NCBI GenBank assembly: GCA_028700875.1 | Contig: JAQVRW010000109.1 | Location: 1 to 8,637, forward strand | Direction: 5' to 3' | DNA from: Candidatus Zixiibacteriota bacterium | GTDB lineage: Bacteria > Zixibacteria > MSB-5A5 > GN15 > JAAZOE01 | DNA length: 8,637 bases | Notes under the pieces: generated by a model | What the model was told of the DNA's origin: nothing | Seen by the model: the letters and a program-made list of their open reading frames with translations, nothing else | Databases searched by the model: none | In this document: positions 1 to 6,331 of the stretch, piece by piece | Position numbering within the stretch: the stretch's first letter is position 1 | How the letters are laid out: each line of letters begins with the position of its first letter | Translations under genes and position numbers: made by a program

Positions 1-42
1 TTGGTCGTCGGCCTGCTGGTCTTTTTCCGGTCGCGCAAGTAG
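1..42 (+). CDS. C-terminal end of a membrane protein (partial)
   Basis: Frame 1 is open from the left edge and ends in TAG at 40-42. The 13 visible residues read LVVGLLVFFRSRK: a hydrophobic run followed by a basic tail. This is typical of a last transmembrane helix with a cytoplasmic positively charged end. The stop lies 25 bases before the next start on the same strand, so the two genes may be co-transcribed. Too little is visible to name a family, and the reading frame is inferred only from the hydrophobic-then-basic pattern and the clean stop. Confidence 0.5.
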   Translation: MVVGLLVFFRSRK

Positions 43-67
43 CGGCCGTTCATGTGGAGTAATCATC

Positions 68-850
68 ATGCACGAATATCATGAGGTCAATCGCAAGCAT
101 TGGAACCAGCGCACGGAGGCGCATTTCAAGCATCCCCATTATCGGGTGAGGGAATTTCTTGACGGGCAGACGACGCTGCATCAGCTGGAGTTGTCGGAGG
201 TGGGTGACGTGCGCGGGAAGTCGCTGTTGCATTTGCAATGCCATTTCGGATTAGACACATTGTCGTGGGCGCGGTTGGGAGCGAAAGTGACGGGAGTCGA
301 TATCTCCGATCGGTCGATCGAACGGGCCAATGAATTAGCCACCAAGGCGAACCTGCAAGCGCGGTTCATCCGGAGCGATATTTTCGATGTGCGCGATGTG
401 TTGAAGGGACAGTTTGATATCGTTTTCGCATCGTATGGCGTCAAATGGTGGATATCGGATATCGACCGCTGGGCGGAGATTGTGGCCGGATATGTGAAAA
501 AGGGCGGCTTTTTCTATTTGGCTGAGTTTCATCCCGTTCTGTCGATGTTAGGCGGCAATAAGGATATCATCGAGCCGTATTTTCATCAACCGGAGGCCGA
601 GCGATATACCAACGAGAAGGACTACTGCGACGAGAATCTGGTTATCGAGGAAGAATATGGCTGGCGGTGGACATTGGGGGATATCGTGACGGCGCTGATC
701 AAGGCCGGTTTGACTATTGAGTTTCTGCACGAATTTCCATATTGCATCTGTGACTCCTGGCGGACATTCGTCAAAGAAGGCGACTTCTGGTACTATCCCG
801 ATTTGAAAAAGGACGTGCCGCTGATGTATTCGGTGAAGGCAAGCAAATAA
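68..850 (+). CDS. Class I SAM-dependent methyltransferase
   Basis: A 260-residue protein with a Rossmann-type methyltransferase fold. Motif I is LLHLQCHFGLDTLS (about residues 53-66), a variant of the usual DLGCGTG seen in one subfamily of small-molecule methyltransferases. It is followed by GAKVTGVDIS (71-80), where D78 should bind the ribose hydroxyls of SAM. A later strand, GGFFYLAEFHP (146-156), fits motif III. The C-terminal 100 residues are rich in aromatic and acidic residues (YFHQPEAERY, EEEYGWRWTLGDIV) and probably form the substrate lid. A GGAG at 55-58 supports the ATG at 68. Third positions look more AT-rich than in the neighbours; the line 541-600 is 50% GC by count. The methyl acceptor cannot be told from the sequence. 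Its product SAH would be the substrate of the AhcY encoded convergently next door. Confidence 0.87.
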   Translation: MHEYHEVNRKHWNQRTEAHFKHPHYRVREFLDGQTTLHQLELSEVGDVRGKSLLHLQCHFGLDTLSWARLGAKVTGVDISDRSIERANELATKANLQARFIRSDIFDVRDVLKGQFDIVFASYGVKWWISDIDRWAEIVAGYVKKGGFFYLAEFHPVLSMLGGNKDIIEPYFHQPEAERYTNEKDYCDENLVIEEEYGWRWTLGDIVTALIKAGLTIEFLHEFPYCICDSWRTFVKEGDFWYYPDLKKDVPLMYSVKASK

Positions 851-865
851 CCTTAGATATAAACA

Positions 866-895
866 AATCCCGGGGATTCGAAAATCTCCGGGATT
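866..895. terminator. Bidirectional stem-loop between convergent genes
   Basis: Bases 866-878 and 883-895 form a 13-pair stem with a single G-U wobble (874/887) and a CGAA loop. It sits in the 90-base gap between the methyltransferase stop and the ahcY stop, which is where a shared terminator is expected. Neither side has a strong T tract. The minus-strand exit (TTGTTTATATC) is the more T-rich, so termination of the ahcY transcript is the better case. Confidence 0.72.
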
Positions 896-940
896 ATAAC
901 AAATGTCTTCTCTTCGGTGATAAATATTGTCAACGATGCA

Positions 941-2200
941 TCACGTTCCCATTTGCCAGCTGGCGAGGTATTTCTTCTGCTCGGGAGTCAGCTTGTCGAT
1001 TGTGATGTCCATCGAGGCCAGCTTCATCGCGGCAATTTTATCATCGATGACGGTCGGGATGACATGGACGTTTTTCGATAACGGTTTTTTAAGCTTCACG
1101 AGATACTCTGCCCCCAGCGCCTGATTGGCAAACGACATATCCATCACGACCGCCGGGTGACCCTCGGCCGCGGCGAGATTGATCAGGCGTCCCTCGGCCA
1201 GGATATGCACCCGTCGGCCGTTCTTGAGGGTGTATTCCTCGACATACGGCCGCACGGTGCGGACGGATTTGCTGATCTTCTTAAGGCCATCGAGATCCAG
1301 CTCGACGTTGAAATGGCCGGAGTTGCAGACGATGGCGCCGTCTTTCATCCTGGCGAAATGTTCGGGGCGGATGACGTTGATGTCGCCGGTGAGGGTGACG
1401 AAAACATCCCCGGTCGGGACGGCCTTGGCCATGGACATGACGCGGAAACCGTCCATGGCGGCTTCGATCCCCTTGACCGGGTCGACCTCGGTGACGATGA
1501 CATGGGCGCCCATTCCGGCGGCGCGGACGGCGAAGCCGCGACCGCACCAGCCGTATCCGGCGACGACGACGGTGGAGCCGGCCACGAGATGATTGGTGGC
1601 GCGGATGATGCCGTCGAGAGTGGACTGCCCGGTGCCGTAGCGGTTGTCGAAGAAATGCTTGGTCTTGGAGTCGTTGACGGCGATGATGGGATAGGCCAGC
1701 GCGCCGTCGTGGGCCATCGCCCGCAGGCGGATCACGCCGGTCGTGGTCTCCTCCGTCCCGGCCATGACGCCGGGCAGAAGCTCGCGCCGTTCGGAATGAA
1801 GCGTGGAAACGAGGTCGGCGCCGTCATCCATGGTCAACTGCGGTTTGAAATCGAGCGCCTGGTGGATGTGACGATAATAGGTCTTCTTGTCTTCGCCGTT
1901 GATGGCGAAGACGGAGATGCCGTAGTCTTTGACCAACGAGGCGGCGACGTCATCCTGCGTGGAGAGGGGATTGGAGGCGCAGAGGGCCACGGTCGCGCCG
2001 CCGGCTTTGAGCGTGCGCACGAGGTTGGCGGTTTCGGTCGTGACGTGCAAACAGGCGGCCAGGGTGTAGCCGGCCAGCGGTTTTTCTTTGGCGAAACGCT
2101 GCCGGATGATGTTCAGCACCGGCATGTGGCTGTCGGCCCATTCGATGCGGTTTTTGCCATCGGCCGCTTTGGCGATGTCCCTGATATCATATTTCAACAT
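941..2200 (-). CDS. ahcY: Adenosylhomocysteinase (SAH hydrolase), archaeal/Thermotoga type
   Basis: A cytosolic NAD-dependent enzyme that reversibly splits S-adenosylhomocysteine into homocysteine and adenosine, relieving product inhibition of methyltransferases. Visible motifs in the 419-residue protein are HVTTETANL (52-60), DDGAD (125-129), EETTTG (150-155) and NDSKTKHFFDN (176-186), with K181 and D185 in the catalytic positions. The NAD-binding loop is GYGWCGRG (215-222), followed by CNSGHFNVE (292-300) and EGRLINLAAAEGHP (336-349). The NRYGTGQST segment, the AAAEGHP form and the short length match the archaeal/Thermotoga branch. The C-terminus ends SWQMGT and lacks the Lys-Tyr tail of classical enzymes. 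The start at 2200 has GGAGAGAGGA at 2211-2220, 10 bases away. It follows metK by 53 bases on the same strand and is probably its operon partner. Family members in this branch may also use S-inosylhomocysteine. Confidence 0.97.
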   Translation of the reverse strand: MLKYDIRDIAKAADGKNRIEWADSHMPVLNIIRQRFAKEKPLAGYTLAACLHVTTETANLVRTLKAGGATVALCASNPLSTQDDVAASLVKDYGISVFAINGEDKKTYYRHIHQALDFKPQLTMDDGADLVSTLHSERRELLPGVMAGTEETTTGVIRLRAMAHDGALAYPIIAVNDSKTKHFFDNRYGTGQSTLDGIIRATNHLVAGSTVVVAGYGWCGRGFAVRAAGMGAHVIVTEVDPVKGIEAAMDGFRVMSMAKAVPTGDVFVTLTGDINVIRPEHFARMKDGAIVCNSGHFNVELDLDGLKKISKSVRTVRPYVEEYTLKNGRRVHILAEGRLINLAAAEGHPAVVMDMSFANQALGAEYLVKLKKPLSKNVHVIPTVIDDKIAAMKLASMDITIDKLTPEQKKYLASWQMGT

Positions 2201-2253
2201 AAACCGGTTATCCTCTCTCCTGTTTGATCATCCGTGTTCAACGCGTTTGCGCC

Positions 2254-3417
2254 TTAGGCGTCTTTGGCCAGGTCCTTGGCTTTGTCGGTTTTCTCCCAGG
2301 TGAATTCGCTGATTTCACGCCCGAAATGGCCATAGGCGGCGGTCTTGCGGTAAATCGGCCGCAGGAGGTCGAGCGATTCGATGATTCCGCGCGGGGTCAG
2401 GGCAAAATGTTTGCGGATCAGTTCGACGATACGGCTTTCCTCGACCTTGTTGGTTTGGTCGGCCCAGACCATGATCGAAACCGGTTCGGGCACGCCGATG
2501 GCATAGGCCAGTTGCAGGGAGCATTTGTCGGCCAGCCCGGAGGCGACGACGTTCTTGGCGATATAGCGGGCCATGTAGGAGGCCGAGCGGTCGACCTTGG
2601 TCGGGTCTTTGCCGGAAAACGCGCCGCCGCCGTGGGAGGCCATGCCGCCGTAGGTGTCGACGATGATTTTGCGGCCGGTCATGCCGGTATCGGACTGCGG
2701 GCCGCCGATGACGAATTTGCCGGTGGGGTTGACGAAGAACTTGGTCTTGTCATCGAGCATCCCGGCGGGAATGATCGGCTTGACGACGGCGTCGATGATT
2801 TCCTGCCGAGCCTTTTCGGTGATATGATGCCCGAAGGCATCGAGGATTTCCGGCGAGTGCTGGGCGGCGATGACCACGGTATCGACGCGGGCCGGTTTGC
2901 CGTCGATATACTCGACGGTCACCTGCGATTTACCGTCGGGATAGATGTATCCGAGTATCTTTTTCTTGCGGACTTCGGCCAGGCGCATACAGAGTTTGTG
3001 GGCCAGCATGATCGGCATGGGCATGAGTTCGGGTGTTTCCCGGCAGGCATACCCGGACATGAGTCCCTGGTCACCGGCGCCGCCGGAATCGACGCCCTGG
3101 GCGATATCGGGCGACTGCGAGCCGATGGCGTTCAGGATGGCGCACCCCTCGTTCGAAATCCCCAGATGAGCGTCGGTGTACCCGATATCCTTCAGGATAC
3201 CCCTGACCAGCTTCGGGATTTCGACGTAGCCGTTGGTGGTGATTTCACCGCCGACGACGACCAGACCGACGCTGATGAATGATTCACAGGCCACGCGGCC
3301 GTGAATGTCCTGGTCCAGGATGGCATCGAGGACGCCATCGGAAATCTGATCGCAGACTTTGTCCGGATGCCCCTCGGTCACTGATTCCGAGGTAAAAACG
3401 AAATTTGCGGATTTCAT
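2254..3417 (-). CDS. metK: S-adenosylmethionine synthetase (methionine adenosyltransferase)
   Basis: Makes SAM from methionine and ATP, releasing phosphate and pyrophosphate; a cytosolic enzyme, normally a tetramer needing magnesium and potassium. At 387 residues it is close to the roughly 384 of the E. coli enzyme. The N-terminal signature TSESVTEGHPDKVCDQ (9-24) contains the catalytic histidine H17 and metal ligand D19. GEITTNG (57-63), GAGDQGLMSGYA (113-124; the conserved ATP-binding hexapeptide region) and GGGAFSGKDPTKVDRSA (263-279; the phosphate-binding loop) are all intact. The gene begins at 3417, preceded by AGGATGAGAG. It lies 28 bases after the nucleotidyltransferase and 53 bases before ahcY on the same strand, so SAM synthesis and SAH removal look co-expressed. 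I see no SAM riboswitch in the short gaps. Confidence 0.98.
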   Translation of the reverse strand: MKSANFVFTSESVTEGHPDKVCDQISDGVLDAILDQDIHGRVACESFISVGLVVVGGEITTNGYVEIPKLVRGILKDIGYTDAHLGISNEGCAILNAIGSQSPDIAQGVDSGGAGDQGLMSGYACRETPELMPMPIMLAHKLCMRLAEVRKKKILGYIYPDGKSQVTVEYIDGKPARVDTVVIAAQHSPEILDAFGHHITEKARQEIIDAVVKPIIPAGMLDDKTKFFVNPTGKFVIGGPQSDTGMTGRKIIVDTYGGMASHGGGAFSGKDPTKVDRSASYMARYIAKNVVASGLADKCSLQLAYAIGVPEPVSIMVWADQTNKVEESRIVELIRKHFALTPRGIIESLDLLRPIYRKTAAYGHFGREISEFTWEKTDKAKDLAKDA

Positions 3418-3445
3418 ACTCCACTCTCATCCTGCTTTATGGTGA

Positions 3446-4420
3446 TCAAAAGTGCCTGATTTCGGATGAATCGCCCATGTTGAGGGCGCGCAGGTCGCCA
3501 TAGACCATGGCGCGATGACCGACCACGGAGTCGGTCAGGAGGGCGTTTTCGACCTCGGCCTCATACCCGACGATAGAATTCTTGATGATGGAATGCCTTA
3601 CCACGGCCTTGTCGGAGATCGACACGTACGGCCCGATCACCGATTCCTCGACTATCGCGGTCGGGGCGACATAGACGGGCGGAATGATGACGCAGCCGGC
3701 GATCGGCTCCTGCGGCGTCATGGTCCCCAGAAGATACTTGTTGGTGGTAATCAACGTCTCCCGTTGGCCGCAATCGTACCAGCCGTCGACCGACGCGGCC
3801 CGGAACACGGCGCCGCCGTCGATCATCCCCTGAAGGGCGTCGGTCAATTCGATCTCCCCTTTAGTGCGGATGTCGCGTTCCACCAGCCGGTCGAGATGCT
3901 TTTTCAAGAGAAGGGTGTCCACGATATAGTAGAGACCGATGATGGCCAGGTCTGATTTCGGGTGGGTCGGTTTTTCGACGACCGAGACGATCCGGCCGTT
4001 TTGGACTTCGGCGATTCCGAATCGTTGGGGGTCATTGACCGGCATGACGGCCAACTGATTATCTTTTTGCGCCACAATCGATTTCAGGTCGGCATCGACG
4101 ATGGTATCGCCGAGGATGACTAGTACGGGCTCGTTTCCGGCGGTCTCCAGTGCCATATGGACCGCATATCCCAGCCCGAGGAGGTCTTGTTGCTCGACGA
4201 AACGAATCGGGTAAGGGAAATGTCCCGGCGCGTATTCTTGAACTTTGTCGCCCATGAAGCCGGTGATGATAATGGTTTCCTGCGGTTCCAGGCAGGCGAC
4301 ACGGTCCAGGATATGTCCCAGGATCGGTTTGCCGGCGACATGAACCAAGGCTTTGGGAAGCGTGTGCGTGTGCGGCCGGAGTCGGGAGCCGACGCCGGCG
4401 GCCGGGATGATTACTCTCAT
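3446..4420 (-). CDS. Sugar-phosphate nucleotidyltransferase (RmlA/GlmU-N-like)
   Basis: A 324-residue protein with an N-terminal nucleotidyltransferase domain (about 1-230) and a short hexapeptide-repeat left-handed beta-helix (about 240-310). Motifs are the nucleotide-binding loop GVGSRLRPHTHTLPKAL (9-25), QQDLLGLGYAVHMA (77-90), LGDTIVDAD (103-111) with metal ligand D105, FGIAE (134-138), VVEKP (147-151), GEIELTDAL (188-196) and WYDCGQRETL (214-223) with a second metal ligand D216. It should join a sugar 1-phosphate to dTTP or UTP and release pyrophosphate. The beta-helix has too few coils for a full GlmU acetyltransferase, so that activity is unlikely. The sugar and the nucleotide cannot be fixed from motifs. 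It is the first gene of the probable operon with metK and ahcY, an unusual pairing. The ribosome site is weak (GAGG 13-16 bases upstream). Confidence 0.9.
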   Translation of the reverse strand: MRVIIPAAGVGSRLRPHTHTLPKALVHVAGKPILGHILDRVACLEPQETIIITGFMGDKVQEYAPGHFPYPIRFVEQQDLLGLGYAVHMALETAGNEPVLVILGDTIVDADLKSIVAQKDNQLAVMPVNDPQRFGIAEVQNGRIVSVVEKPTHPKSDLAIIGLYYIVDTLLLKKHLDRLVERDIRTKGEIELTDALQGMIDGGAVFRAASVDGWYDCGQRETLITTNKYLLGTMTPQEPIAGCVIIPPVYVAPTAIVEESVIGPYVSISDKAVVRHSIIKNSIVGYEAEVENALLTDSVVGHRAMVYGDLRALNMGDSSEIRHF

Positions 4421-4455
4421 ATCGTGCTCAAACCTCAGTTAGCGCAATTGGCGTA

Positions 4456-4466
4456 AATATATGATA
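4456..4466 (-). promoter_or_regulatory. Possible -10 region for the nucleotidyltransferase-metK-ahcY operon
   Basis: On the minus strand, TATCAT (4466-4461) overlaps TATATT (4461-4456). Each matches five of six bases of the sigma70 -10 box, and both lie 36-46 bases before the ATG at 4420. No good -35 box stands at 16-18 bases upstream, so this is tentative. The gap 4421-4605 is the only spacer upstream of these three genes, so a promoter is expected here unless they are read through from the crotonase gene. Confidence 0.28.
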
Positions 4467-4571
4467 CGGCCTCGGCCGACGCCACAGGAAATCTTCCTTT
4501 TGGGGATAATGCTTTGCCTCTTAACGGGATGATAGACGCTTTGACGTTTCGTCCGGCGGCGGTTCATATCC

Positions 4572-4595
4572 GGGGAGTGTCGGGATCCTCTCCCC
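4572..4595 (-). terminator. Weak stem-loop after the crotonase gene
   Basis: GGGGAG (4572-4577) pairs with CTCCCC (4590-4595) around a 12-base loop, starting about 10 bases past the stop of the minus-strand crotonase gene. The stem is only six pairs and no T run follows, so it may be a poor terminator or chance in GC-rich DNA. Confidence 0.25.
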
Positions 4596-4605
4596 TGCCG
4601 GGAAT

Positions 4606-5388
4606 CTAGAATTTCGAGAAATCGGGCTTGCGGCGTTCGAAAAAGGCGTTGAACGCCTCGGAAGCCTCCGGCGACCCGACTCGTTCGATGAGAAGCCGCG
4701 CTTCTTCGTAGATGGTGGCCTCGACCATGCGGGCGTTGGTTTTCTTAAGCATCGCCTTGGTCAAACGCACGGAGGCCTGAGGTTTGGCGGCCACTTTTCG
4801 GGCTTGTTCGAGAGCATGATTCAGGACCTGGGAGTCATCGAGGACGGCGTTCACCAAGCCGACCTCTTTGGCTTTTTCCGCGGAGAATATCTCTCCCAGA
4901 AGCAGGATTTCGGAGGCGCGGCGATGCCCGGCCAGAAGCGGAAGCAGGAAACTGGAACCGGCCTCGGGGCAGAGTCCCAGATTGACGAACGGCAACATGA
5001 AGCGAGCGTTGGTCCCGGCATAGGCCAGATCGCAGTGCAGAAGCATGGTTGTGCCGATCCCGACGGCAAGGCCGGAGACGGCGGCGATGATCGGTTTTTC
5101 GGCCCGATTGATGGCGGCCATGAACCGAAATACCGGACTGCTTTCGTGCGAGGGAGGATGGTCGAGGAAATCCTGCAGGTCGTTGCCGCTGGTGAAACAG
5201 TCTCCGGCGCCGGTGATCAGGATGACTCGGACGGCCGGGTCCTTTTCGGCCTGTTCGACCGCCCCGGTCAGAGCCAAGTACATGGCGATGGTGAGGGCGT
5301 TTTTCTTGGCGGGCCGGTTCATGACGATGCGAAATATGCCATCGTGCAAGTCGGAATCGATACGTCCGTCGGTTTCCGGGGAAGGCAT
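4606..5388 (-). CDS. Enoyl-CoA hydratase/isomerase (crotonase) family protein, isomerase-like
   Basis: A 260-residue crotonase-fold enzyme acting on acyl-CoA thioesters. FTSGNDLQDF (65-74) and AVSGLAVGIGTTMLLHCDLA (103-122) form the two halves of the oxyanion hole. FMLPFVNLGLCPEAGSSFLLP begins at 130. Aligned by eye with classical hydratases, the two catalytic glutamates are missing: the GCEL glutamate is T114 and the QPE glutamate is F134. E142 in the CPEAGSS segment matches the position used by peroxisomal-type delta3-delta2 enoyl-CoA isomerases. Isomerisation of a 3-enoyl-CoA to a 2-enoyl-CoA in beta-oxidation of unsaturated acids is therefore more likely than hydration; this is an inference. 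The start has an ideal AGGAGG at 5402-5397, eight bases before the ATG. No other beta-oxidation gene lies in the window. Confidence 0.9.
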   Translation of the reverse strand: MPSPETDGRIDSDLHDGIFRIVMNRPAKKNALTIAMYLALTGAVEQAEKDPAVRVILITGAGDCFTSGNDLQDFLDHPPSHESSPVFRFMAAINRAEKPIIAAVSGLAVGIGTTMLLHCDLAYAGTNARFMLPFVNLGLCPEAGSSFLLPLLAGHRRASEILLLGEIFSAEKAKEVGLVNAVLDDSQVLNHALEQARKVAAKPQASVRLTKAMLKKTNARMVEATIYEEARLLIERVGSPEASEAFNAFFERRKPDFSKF

Positions 5389-5425
5389 GGCTATATCCTC
5401 CTGCGTAGTGATCGGCTGTGGACAT

Positions 5426-5455
5426 AATTTACTGCCGGTTGAGGGGACGTGTAAA
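5426..5455 (-). promoter_or_regulatory. Candidate sigma70-like promoter of the crotonase gene
   Basis: Read on the minus strand, TTTACA (5455-5450, five of six to TTGACA) is followed after 18 bases by TAAATT (5431-5426, four of six to TATAAT). Transcription would start near 5419, leaving a leader of about 30 bases containing the AGGAGG ribosome site. Position and spacing are sensible but the -10 is not ideal. Confidence 0.42.
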
Positions 5456-5591
5456 CAACTTTATGAAATGGCGTCTGGAACCCCTTCCCGACGCCCTCGC
5501 GTTTGCGGCGCCAACAAAACCATTGACTCGGTCTATTTAACACCCGACGTTACGGCCGAAAGCCTTTCACCGTTTTCAGAGATGGTGATGT

Positions 5592-5966
5592 ATGGTGGCA
5601 GTCATTCGATGGACGGCGCGGGTCCTGGCCGTCCTGCTGATCATGCTGTTCGCTACGATGGCGTTCGGCGAAGGCGTCCCCAGCCCGTGGATATTGGATC
5701 GGCCTGAAAAGCTCGCTTTCCTGGCTCTCTTCGTCATGCTGGCCGGGCTGGTGAGCGCCCTGCGGTTCGAGGCGGTCGGGGGAATATTAATATTGGCGGG
5801 GTATGCCTTCTTCGCCCTGGTCAATCAAGAGCTGATCATCTCCTGGGCTTTCAGCCTGTTTCCGATCGCCGGCATCCTGTTTCTCCTCAGTTGGGCGCTG
5901 TCCCGCCGCCGTGCCGTCGAAGAGACAAAGACGGCGTTCCCCCCGGATGCGGGAAGCATCTCTTAG
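5592..5966 (+). CDS. Small four-helix integral membrane protein, unknown function
   Basis: A 124-residue hydrophobic protein with four probable transmembrane helices at about 8-25, 40-57, 61-77 and 81-102. R6 and R10 at one end and RRR at 105-107 at the other place both termini in the cytoplasm. The pattern of a short loop with GEGVPSPW after helix 1 and RFEAVGGILILAGY in helix 3 recalls small uncharacterised membrane proteins (DUF7670-like) seen in environmental bacteria; this is recalled from memory and could not be checked. It carries no catalytic motif, no signal peptidase site and no known binding motif. The ATG at 5592 has only a weak purine stretch (AGAGATGG) in front; GTG at 5595 is an alternative start one codon later. 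It stands alone between a divergent crotonase gene and the palindrome-rich spacer before cmk. The hydrophobic pattern makes a real gene likely. Confidence 0.72.
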   Translation: MVAVIRWTARVLAVLLIMLFATMAFGEGVPSPWILDRPEKLAFLALFVMLAGLVSALRFEAVGGILILAGYAFFALVNQELIISWAFSLFPIAGILFLLSWALSRRRAVEETKTAFPPDAGSIS

Positions 5967-6035
5967 TTGTCGTTCAAGAGCCGCTTCAACCTCGGACTGT
6001 CGACTACACGAGACAATATTACGGTACGACTCACC

Positions 6036-6062
6036 CCACCGTCCGCCATGGGCGGAGCGGGG
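6036..6062. repeat. Imperfect GC-rich palindrome 1
   Basis: TCCGCC (6042-6047) and GGCGGA (6051-6056) pair around an ATG loop. The stem extends outward with CCG/CGG and CC/GG after single-base bulges at 6057 and 6038. It does not look like a terminator because no T run follows. Confidence 0.5.
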
Positions 6063-6114
6063 CATCCCGGCTGTGTTCGGAGGGAATGCAGGTTCTCAGG
6101 CATAATCGCTTAAA

Positions 6115-6151
6115 CCCACCCGTTGCCCGCCTTCGGCGGGCTGTGGGTGGG
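6115..6151. repeat. Long palindrome 2 (two stacked 7-pair stems)
   Basis: CCCACCC (6115-6121) pairs with GGGTGGG (6145-6151), and inside it GCCCGCC (6125-6131) pairs with GGCGGGC (6135-6141) across a TTC loop. The three bases between the stems add two G-U wobbles and one mismatch, so the whole behaves as a nearly continuous 17-position hairpin. An outer pair AAACCC (6112-6117)/GGGTTT (6157-6162) offers an alternative fold. Confidence 0.65.
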
Positions 6152-6163
6152 CTACCGGGTTTC
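6138..6163 (+). repeat. Direct repeat, copy 1
   Basis: A 26-base segment beginning GGGCTGTGGGTGGGCTACC and ending GGGTTTC recurs at 6237-6261 with three substitutions and one single-base gap, about 99 bases downstream. Each copy directly follows a strong GC hairpin (palindromes 2 and 3), which suggests that a whole hairpin-plus-tail unit was duplicated and then diverged. Confidence 0.6.
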
Positions 6164-6206
6164 ATTTATTATGGGGTAGATCGATGCTCTATCATGGGGA
6201 AGAACT

Positions 6207-6232
6207 CCCGGCAGATGTGGACATCTGCCGGG
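6207..6232. repeat. Perfect 12+2+12 inverted repeat (palindrome 3)
   Basis: CCCGGCAGATGT (6207-6218) and ACATCTGCCGGG (6221-6232) are exact reverse complements separated by GG. There is no mismatch over 12 pairs, so this is the most regular palindrome in the window. It has no flanking T tract. It could be a protein-binding site, a repeated extragenic palindrome or an RNA hairpin. Confidence 0.75.
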
Positions 6233-6236
6233 CACA

Positions 6237-6261
6237 GGGCTGTGGATAGGCTACTGGTTTC
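6237..6261 (+). repeat. Direct repeat, copy 2
   Basis: A 25-base segment beginning GGGCTGTGGATAGGCTACTG, the diverged partner of 6138-6163. In this copy GGATAGGCT (6244-6252) can pair with AGCCTAACC (6284-6292), with one mismatch, enclosing palindrome 4. Confidence 0.6.
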
Positions 6262-6264
6262 CTT

Positions 6265-6281
6265 CCCCCGTACCACGGGGG
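6265..6281. repeat. Palindrome 4 (7-pair stem)
   Basis: CCCCCGT (6265-6271) pairs exactly with ACGGGGG (6275-6281) around ACC. It lies inside a wider arm pair, 6244-6252 with 6284-6292. TGTTTT begins 12 bases after the inner stem, too far for a classical terminator. Confidence 0.55.
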
Positions 6282-6303
6282 TAAGCCTAACCTGTTTTCG
6301 CGC

Positions 6304-6331
6304 TTGCTTTTTGAGAATATTTGGCTATAAT
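6304..6331 (+). promoter_or_regulatory. cmk promoter with perfect -10 box
   Basis: TATAAT at 6326-6331 is a perfect -10 box. TTGCTT at 6304-6309, 16 bases upstream, is a partial -35 (three of six). Transcription would begin near 6338, only about five bases before the cmk ATG at 6343, so the message would be nearly leaderless. This fits the lack of any ribosome site before that ATG. Confidence 0.6.

Noticed and set aside
1157..3282. Two long plus-strand open frames (1157-2227 and 2224-3282), over 350 codons each and overlapping by four bases like an operon.
   Set aside because: They lie exactly antisense to ahcY and metK, whose motifs are intact. Their proteins are Gly/Asp/Val-rich with no recognisable motif. 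This is the usual shadow of GC-rich codon use.
4541..4569. TTGACG with TCATAT 17 bases later on the plus strand, resembling a promoter.
   Set aside because: The -10 matches only three of six bases and it would drive transcription antisense into the crotonase gene.
4421..4605. Possible SAM or SAH riboswitch upstream of the nucleotidyltransferase-metK-ahcY operon.
   Set aside because: I could not find the conserved core of any SAM or SAH riboswitch class in either orientation. The gaps before metK (28 bases) and ahcY (53 bases) are too short for the larger classes. A covariance-model search would settle it.
5523..5551. TTGACT upstream of the small membrane protein gene as a -35 box.
   Set aside because: No acceptable -10 box occurs 16-18 bases downstream; TATTTA is only five bases away.
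5946..5960. GATGC/GCATC hairpin at the end of the membrane-protein gene as a terminator.
   Set aside because: Five-pair stem inside the coding region with no T run; too weak to call.
6036..6292. CRISPR array.
   Set aside because: Only two diverged copies of a 25-26-base tail and no regular set of repeats and spacers; no cas gene nearby.
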